Positions 57,671-64,000 of a stretch of DNA of 64,000 nt are shown piece after piece. The translations under genes were made by a program, and so were the position numbers. Position 1 is the first letter of the stretch. Each line of letters begins with the position of its first letter. A model generated the notes under the pieces. That model was not told the DNA's origin. It saw only the letters and a list, made by a program, of their open reading frames with translations, and made no database searches. This DNA is from Owenia fusiformis (taxonomy: Eukaryota; Annelida; Polychaeta; Sabellida; Oweniidae): positions 34,381,366-34,445,365 of the forward strand of contig CAIIXF020000001.1 in assembly GCA_903813345.2 (NCBI GenBank). The letters are read 5' to 3'.

Positions 57671-58690
57671 AATGCTTTCAGTAGGTTTGTCCGAGAGAGT
57701 GTCCTGGGATGGATTGATTTTCAAAAAGTGAGTCCCCCCTCAAAAAACTGTATCCCGGGAAACCGTTCAAAGTCACATTTTTGCACTGAACGAAACAATT
57801 GATGAAAAGTTTCTTATCAGTTTTGTTATTTATCGGCCTAAATCAGCGTTCTACAAAAGTCTAGTAGGTCACTAAATGATACAGATACCTTCACTTGAAA
57901 GAGAACTAATATTCAACCATTAAATATGCATTTTCTTTTCGTATTTTGAAGCAATTTGCACTAGGGGCAAAATCCGCGAGGTTCCATTTATTAGTTCCGT
58001 TTTATGCACACGTGCAACAAATCCAGCAATTTTATTAGTCAAAATTTTTAAGATACATGCGCAATTAATAATCGTGGCCAATCATAGGACTCGTACAGAT
58101 AACTGTAGCAACTAGTGATTGTCCTATCACAGGCCTTGTACTATTTCAATCGAAAATCAACTTCCGGAAAAGAAACTTCAAAAAAATATTGTATTTCCTT
58201 TAGAAATAGAATATCCTTCGATTATTTAGCGGCTTTTGACCAATTTAAAGGCTGAAGGTAGGTTCTTTTTCCAAGTCTATCAATTTTGTTAATGAAAACA
58301 CAGGACTTTGTGTCCAGGGGACAGATCATTAAATTTTTTTGGAGTCCCTTCATCAAAATCCGGGTCCTCTTAATGTTAAGAATGCACTACTGAAAGCCCT
58401 GTTAAAAAATATCAGGGTCGTAATGACACAAGAACAAAAAATGCACCTGTACTGATAGTTAAATCATCAAACATCTAATAAAAACAGACTTGCTATACAG
58501 TATTTTGAAATTCGCCATTTTGACCCATCAGATTTTGAACCACATCCACTTTTTTGCCAGTCTAGATTACATTATTAAACTTGGGGAGATGAAAGTATGG
58601 ATCATGATTTGGGGCACTGCATACTGACTGTGGTCATTATATACTCATTATTTCTAACACATGGTACCTGACAATACATAAGTACAAGTA
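57671..58690. repeat. weak inverted repeat with GCTTTCAGTAG ends
   Basis: GCTTTCAGTAG at 57674 and its reverse complement CTACTGAAAGC at 58388 bound about 725 bp. GGACTCC / GGAGTCC-type segments and GTCCTGGGATG versus GGACCCGG-like pairs lie inside. Probably an old foldback. No gene. Confidence 0.45.
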
Positions 58691-59565
58691 CAGGGTTGTA
58701 AAAAAATGGCAACCCTAATTTTTCCACATATCTTTGTCATCTTAGACATTTCGCCCTGATATTTGGCACACATGTACATAATTCAATTTCGTACTAGACT
58801 ATATGTTATTTCATGAACATTGGACTGATAGTCCCAATGTTACAGCACTTTAAACAAGGTGCCCCAGTTGGCCAACATTGTGCTGTAAGCAAACCTGTCA
58901 ATGACAAACTGCATTCCTCAGCAAGTATGACCTGAATGACACATGTGATCTTAATTTTGAGGTCAAATATTGTTCTGGTGTTATTACCCTACATGCTATC
59001 TTTGGGATATCCCCACTGGTAAAGATTAAATGGGGGCATATCTTGGCTATGGGGTGCCCATTATTTGGTCATTGAAGTGGTCCCAATGCCATTATAGTGC
59101 ACCATTGGGTGTATCGGGTATGGTTCTGTCTTGTTGGAATCACTGCTGCTACCTATCAACCCCCTGAGTTTACCTAAAGTCCCCAAGAACTTCATGGGAA
59201 TCACAAAATAGAGTTTGATGTTTAAAGTTATTGCACATCCGTAAGCATCATCAAAGGTAAAGGACCCTATCTTCTGAGAACACACTACTTCATCAAGTGC
59301 TTGGCTCCCCAAGAATACATAATTGTTAGAGTTTACCAGTGCATCAAGTTGGAATAACAGACCAGTTCAGACAGCCCAAAATTAGCCATATGGGGCATGT
59401 TGCTTAAAATGCAGTTATATTGTGACTATCAGTCCGATGGTCATAAAATATGGTAGGTTGGTAGGAAATTGAATGATGTACAAATGTGTAAAATATCAGG
59501 GAGTTATTTCTTAGAATGACAAAGATATTAGGAAAAACTAGGGTTGCCGTTTTTTGTACACCCTG
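58691..59565. mobile_element. Tc1/mariner-like foldback, CAGGGT ends, TA duplication
   Basis: Starts CAGGGTTGTAAAAAAATGGC and ends with the reverse complement of CAGGGTGTACAAAAAACGGC. TA on both sides (58689-58690 and 59566-59567). Arms of about 180 bp include GGCAACCCTA and ATATCTTTGTCAT in both. No transposase frame. Confidence 0.8.
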
Positions 59566-60373
59566 TATTCTAATGAAGTCTCAGTTTTTTATTCTAAGAT
59601 TATTAATCCTCTAAAATGTGAAACAATCTTCAGGCTCTTCTGAAAGAAGGCATGCCTCCGAGAATAATTTGGAAACTTAGACCCTCTCTGGTGCATTCTG
59701 AGAATATCTCTGAGAGCCATATTTGCATCATTAAATACAAATCTCTAAAGAATAGTTTTTCTCTGGAAAGGGGGCGGGGGATTGTCCCCAATACCCCTTC
59801 CCCTTTGAACAAGCTTGATCTTTAATAGTAATACCACAGGGTACCAACTTATATGGCAACTATACGGGATGTATCGAAACCAATATGTACCGCAAAACCG
59901 TTAATTTGAATTTTACCAGGTGTTTGAAGATCAAGAATTGTGAGTCTCATACTGCACCGTTTTTCTTCAAAGTTGCGCCATTAAAAGCAAAACAAAAATG
60001 CCTCTATGTCGGTTTAGGATTTTCTGAGAATTTTCAGTCTCAGCACCCTAAAAATTATTTGTAAGAGTTATGCTATGGTACAAATCACAGAAATCAGCAT
60101 TAAAAGATCTATAATTTTGTCAATTCAGATTTTAAAATTCAGGAATCTCAATATAAAATCAGTGCTAAAATAATTCTGTTTTGTAAAAAATCCAAATCCG
60201 CCTTCTTGAATTTTGATGTCACAATGACACTCATTTACATATTCCCATTTTTCAAAAAAACATGTATATATGGGTCTATTAGCAATTCAAAATGATATAT
60301 AACTTATTCTAGGTGAAAATATTGAGATGGTATGTATATTCAAATTAAATGGTGTGTAGCGAAAATATCAAAA

Positions 60374-60690
60374 CTAGAAAAACAGCAACTCCACAGAGTA
60401 GCAAATCCCATCGAACAAAACATATTTTGATTATTAGTGGCCATCTATTTACCAGTGTAGATCCTTTGTCCCTAAGCATCAGCATATAAAATTTGAACCA
60501 TATCCGTCAACTAGTATTTGAGTTATCAATGATTACAGTTTTCATGAAAAATGGCCACCATTTTGAAATTTAGCTGCCATCTTGAAAATCCTTTCTTGAA
60601 CAAATCTACTTTTTCCCTAGGCACCATTAAATAAAATTTGAACCAAATATGTGCACTGGTATTTGAGTTATCAAAGATTACATTTTTCTT
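60374..60690 (-). mobile_element. family B fragment (CTAG end)
   Basis: CTAGAAAAACAGCAACTCC, then AGAGTAGCAAATCCCATCGA and about two core repeats of the 147 bp type (GTATTTGAGTTATCAA). The TC end with microsatellite is missing. Confidence 0.75.
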
Positions 60691-60887
60691 TTACACCATA
60701 TTTGTGGCCTTAAAATACTAATAATTCGATGTTGAATGTCAATCGTAGGCAAAGTTTTTTTTACCGATTTTAACCCTTTCAACGAAAGGCAAGCAAACAA
60801 ATTGGGCATGACCGTCTCCTCTCGATTTTTAGTTAATGAAAACACAGAATGAAATCCTGTGCTAAGGGCTGATGTGAAAAAGTCAGT

Positions 60888-60959
60888 CCACCCCAGTGGG
60901 GATCGAACCCACGACCCCTCGCTTTCCGGGCAAATGCTCTACCACTGAGCTACAGCATG
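60888..60959 (-). tRNA. tRNA-like sequence, anticodon GGA, probably pseudogene or SINE head
   Basis: Minus strand folds as a 72 nt cloverleaf. D stem GCTC/GAGC with AGTGGTA loop. Anticodon stem TTTGC/GCGAG with loop CCGGAAA. T stem GTGGG/CCCAC with loop TTCGATC. Acceptor CATGCTG against TGGGGTG has one mismatch and three G-T pairs. The anticodon would be GGA (serine), but serine tRNAs need a long variable arm, absent here, and position 33 is C instead of the universal T. A and B boxes are intact, so Pol III transcription is possible. Confidence 0.5.
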
Positions 60960-60983
60960 TAGCGTACAATTTCGAAATAAAAA

Positions 60984-61437
60984 CTAGAACAACGGCAATG
61001 CCAAAGTGTAGCGAATCCCACTGAATAGAAATAGCTGCCATTTTTATATACGAAATATATAGCAAATATCATAAAATAACACCCATAAGAAAGGCCACAA
61101 TTTTCAAAATGTTTGATCACTAGCCAAGTTGTCATCAGAAGAAGAAATATGCTTTTAAGTAGCCACATATAAAATTTTAAAAAAATCGCCAATGCTGGCC
61201 ATTTTTCAAAATAGCCAACTACTCCCCAAAGTTTTATTATTAGACAATGTGCCATGCTTAAAGTATTCACATATCAAATATGAACAAAATCGCTCCAAAA
61301 CTTTTTGAGTTATAGTAAAAAATGTAAAAATGACAGCCATTTTTCAAAATGGCCGCCTACTATGCGAAGTGTCATGAGACAGTGTGCAAGGCTCATGAGT
61401 ATTCACATACCAAATATGAACAAAATCGCTCCACTAC
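60984..61437 (-). mobile_element. family B fragment (CTAG end)
   Basis: CTAGAACAACGGCAATGCCA, then AAGTGTAGCGAATCCC and core units with AAATCGCTCCA and AAAATGGCCGCC. It ends abruptly at a family G arm piece. Confidence 0.75.
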
Positions 61438-61768
61438 ACCTGGTAGGTTTAAAATTCAAATAAACAGTTTTGCGAGACATAGTGGTTAACGTCCCCTATA
61501 GAGTAAGACTGGCGAAATAACTAGACTTGTAGTTGAAAGATATGAAAATTTGGGGACCAACTGGGGACCAAAACGCCCCTAGAACGAGGAACTTTGTACA
61601 CTTAAAAATGCACTGACAGAGAGGCATTTTTGTTTTACTTTTAAGGGCACAAATTTCAAAAACCTGGTAGCAGTTTAAAATTCAAATTAACAGTTTTGCG
61701 GGACAAAGTGGTTTCGATATGTCCCATATAGTTGGTACCCCGTGAATACATGTATTCGGCCTACTCAC

Positions 61769-61884
61769 TCTATGTCAGTTTCATCCAGAAAAAGAGTCCC
61801 CAGTTTACATGATCTGTGTGTTTCAAAACATAGTCCTAAAACAACATCATCCACCAGTTCATCCATGACAGAATTGAGAGTCCT
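61769..61884 (-). CDS. ATXN7L3: ATXN7L3 (Sgf11) exon: N-terminal helix region
   Basis: A 116 bp exon: acceptor TATACTTTTTCTTTTCAG, donor ATAGA before GTGAGTAGG. The frame reads RTLNSVMDELVDDVVLGLC then FETHRSCKLGTLFLDETDIE. This matches the conserved N-terminal segment of Sgf11/ATXN7L3 (DLVED, GFCFEVHR, FFLDDTD), the long helix that in the family anchors the subunit to Sus1/ENY2 and Sgf73. The exon enters at phase 0, so either an upstream coding exon exists or the internal ATG (seventh codon) starts the protein. It leaves two bases of a codon, which does not match the acceptor at 46052 directly; a few residues seem to be missing between them. Confidence 0.88.
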
Positions 61885-61902
61885 CTGAAAAGAAAAAGTA
61901 TA

Positions 61903-62230
61903 AATGATAAGATAAGATAGTACTTTATTGTTCCGTATCTCCTTCCGGAGTATTGGTCATTTAAAATAAAGAAACATGCATACATAGAATAAAGGTACAA
62001 TATATATGGTTGTTTACAATGAGGAAACATGCATACAAAGACACAAAGGGTATAGTAATATTTATGAGCAGTATATATATGAGATAATCATATTGCTTGC
62101 TTACTTGGCATCACCTTTCTTTTGGAACCATTTCAGTAAATCATTTTTATTTCTCAGTATTTTATGAGTGTCAACAGTAAGGTTCATTTTGTTTAGGAAT
62201 TCACCCCATGGATTCATTAGTTCATTATCG
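61903..62230 (-). mobile_element. LINE 3' end, 5'-truncated
   Basis: The minus strand carries an open C-terminal stretch MNPWGEFLNKMNLTVDTHK then NDLLKWFQKKGDAK and a stop (62104 leftwards). A 3' untranslated part ends AATAAAGTACTATCTTATC, the kind of non-poly-A tail seen in CR1/L2-like LINEs. It lies just upstream of the first ATXN7L3 exon found. The family is inferred from the tail and protein pattern only. Confidence 0.55.
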
Positions 62231-62613
62231 TGGCTCATAAGTAAATAACTAAATAGCTGTTTGTTATTAAAGATATGCTATACAGATATGTAGGTCAGTA
62301 TTACATAATCGTGAAATGAATAAGTCTGAATATATCATTGGTCAGAAAACACTAAAACCTGCTTGAAACTGTAAAAGTTTATACACTCTATTCCACACTG
62401 TATAGAAATAAAATGACTTACACTATAAGTAACTGTGAGCCAATCATTGCATAGAAAAAACTTTATGCACTGTTTATAAGATTCACTGAGACAAGTGGGT
62501 CAATACTTCGTGTACTTTATGTGCTCTCACACAATTACCTTCCCTTGCATAAAGTTGCTGTACAGTTATATGTAACTGAATATTGTATATTCATCACAAA
62601 CAACCTTAGCAAA

Positions 62614-62713
62614 ATGATGGTTCGACGAAACAGACGGTTCGCTAAAACCAATAAACCAGGCAATTCAGGCCAATTTGGAAAGAAACAAGATAGCGTGATA
62701 GCGAATGAGGATA
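62614..62713 (+). CDS. possible first coding exon of a divergent gene
   Basis: ATGATGGTTCGACGAAACAG opens a basic reading frame (MMVRRNRRFAKTNKP, then GNSGQFGKKQDSVIANED) ending at GGATA before a strong donor GTAAGTG. Composition differs from the repeats around it, and no window repeat matches. It could be exon 1 of a plus-strand gene divergent from ATXN7L3, continuing past the right edge. I do not recognise the protein, and an ATG plus a donor can occur by chance. Confidence 0.3.
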
Positions 62714-63074
62714 GTAAGTGAAATATATTTTGCAAAGGTCAGCTTGTAAACTACTGGGTAACCCTAAATGATGAGAAATATGTACAAAATATGTTTTGCA
62801 TGATTTATTCATATCCCAATGATTTAACTCCTTCACTGCATCTAATAAGGTATATAGATACTAATTACGGGACATTTAGGAATTAAGTGACTAGACCAAA
62901 GCAAGCATGTTTGAGATTTTAATGATTTTAAATAAATTACCACTTCATTATTTGCTTTTAGACATTCAATCAGTTTTATTTGTCCAACAAACCATATTCA
63001 CAATTGTTCAATCCAACGAAGATTAGGGGATAAGCTAAGAGACCCCTCCATTTGTCCGTCCATCCATCCTTCAA
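62714..63074. other. no gene seen
   Basis: AT-rich; no repeat recognised. Confidence 0.4.
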
Positions 63075-63460
63075 CTAGACAACAGCAACACCAAAGTGTA
63101 GCAAATCCCATCGAACAGCCATGGCTGGCATTTTTTTTACAAACAAAGTATACAGCAAAAATGGCAGCCATTTTTCAAAATGGCCACCTTCTACCAAAAG
63201 TGTCATTAGACAGTGTGCCACGCTTATAGTATTCACGCATCAAATATGAACAAAATCGCTCTACTACTTTTCGAGTTATAGTAAAATACGTTAAAAGGAC
63301 GGCCATTTTTCAAAATGGCTGCCTTCTACCAAAAGTGTCATTAGACAGTGTGCCATGCTTATAGTATTCATATACCAAATATGAACAAAATCGCTCGACT
63401 ACTTTTCGAGTTACAGCAAAAATCGTAAAATAACGAGTAAAGGCCGCCATAGTTCAATTC
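63075..63460 (-). mobile_element. family B fragment (CTAG end)
   Basis: CTAGACAACAGCAACACCA with hairpin ACAC-CAAA-GTGT, then GTAGCAAATCCCATCGAAC and about two core repeats (GTGTCATTAGACAGTGTGCC). The microsatellite end is missing. Confidence 0.78.
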
Positions 63461-64000
63461 TTTGAAGCAAATGATTCTAAAAGTACAACATATCTTTGAA
63501 AAAATATCATTCTGTTAAGTGAAATTGTAAAAAATATTTTGCAATGTGTGAAATTGAATTAAAGCACATGATTCAATGAATAGTGGATGCTTCAATTCAC
63601 TTATGTCTTCTAGTCTAGGCTTTGAATTTGGACTACCACCCTCGTTCATAGTCTAGAATCAGGACATATGTTAAATTTAATCATCTACAATGCATTGAGT
63701 CATTGGCTTAAATCCTATAATATAATATGCCTATCAATATAATATGTAATTATTTAAGTATCATCTCAATGCTTTAATTTTAATAGAATTATTTTAATAT
63801 TTTACTAACTGTATAATATGTAGTTTGCATTACTGTTGATAAATAAATAAATGATTGCACTGTTCAGTAAAGAAATATAGCAATTGTGTTATTTAAACTG
63901 ACTATACACTATAGAAATGATTTTCATTGAAAAATCAAATCAGTACCAAAATTATGGTTACCCTGTAGTAGTGAAAGGCACATTAGAAATGAATATCACC
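63461..64000. other. no gene seen
   Basis: AT-rich sequence with no supported feature to the window edge. Confidence 0.4.

Larger units (their letters stand above)
59832..61747. mobile_element. foldback family G, copy 2, with insertions
   Basis: Ends: GGTACCAACTTATATGG then GTATCGAAACC at the left; inverted GGTACCAACTATATGGGAC and ATATCGAAACC at the right. CAAAACAAAAATGCCTCT occurs in both arms. The interior holds two family B fragments (60374-60690 and 60984-61437), a tRNA-like sequence and a duplicated arm piece at 61438-61510. It sits 22 bp from the ATXN7L3 exon donor. Confidence 0.7.

Noticed and set aside
60883-61065. Frame containing CSSVVEHLPGKRGVVGSIP
   Set aside because: This is the translation of the tRNA-like sequence, a well-known spurious protein.

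Overview
The window is AT-rich, intron-bearing metazoan DNA with no operons. The only cellular gene I can support is a minus-strand homologue of ATXN7L3 (yeast/fly Sgf11), a zinc-finger subunit of the SAGA histone H2B deubiquitinase module. I found four coding exons by reading splice sites and reverse-strand translation: 61769-61884, 45884-46052, 27030-27130 and 17386-17454. The last three join in phase. At least one short exon seems to be missing between the first two, and the 3' end of the gene lies beyond the left edge. The gene therefore covers most of the window, and nearly everything else is mobile DNA inside or downstream of its introns. Several repeat families have about 150-165 bp core repeats, GGCCGCCATTTT palindromes and an ACGG-type microsatellite near one end, the architecture described for bivalve 'pearl' elements. 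This suggests a mollusc or another lophotrochozoan (inference; moderate confidence).

Layout. 154-7801: head-to-tail array of hairpin-ended, Helitron-like units built from about 475 bp internal repeats. 9061-10364: first of six copies of a pearl-like family (family A; others at 21881, 27652, 52622, 52898 and 55227). 10517-13470: 5'-truncated, frameshifted L1/Tx1-like retrotransposon with a poly-A tail and a 15 bp target duplication. 14228-14590: foldback. 15349-15540: reverse-transcriptase gene scrap. 16036-17120: GCGGGA-rich repeat. 18207-21617: non-autonomous DNA transposon with CAC ends and a 5 bp target duplication (Transib-like), holding a mariner-like element and a LINE tail; its unoccupied target is visible at about 51.5 kb. 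22957-26010: a Helitron-like family B copy broken by a mariner-like element and by a third microsatellite-bearing family.

31578-44176: very large imperfect inverted repeat containing a nest: a CAG-ended element (31999-39349), inside it an hAT-like element with an 8 bp target duplication (from 32424), and inside that an apparently full-length non-LTR retrotransposon on the minus strand. Its ORF1 (coiled coil plus SGNH esterase) and ORF2 (endonuclease plus reverse transcriptase) are both open. A Helitron-like B copy sits in the right arm. 44191-44907: foldback MITE. 46468-63460: more foldbacks, mariner-like elements, family A/B copies, a tRNA-like sequence and a LINE tail.

How it fits together: one conserved chromatin gene with exons of 69-169 bp separated by introns of about 9.6, 18.8 and 15.7 kb. 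The introns have grown by serial and nested insertion, and paired duplicated sequences inside the window let several insertions be read against their own empty sites.
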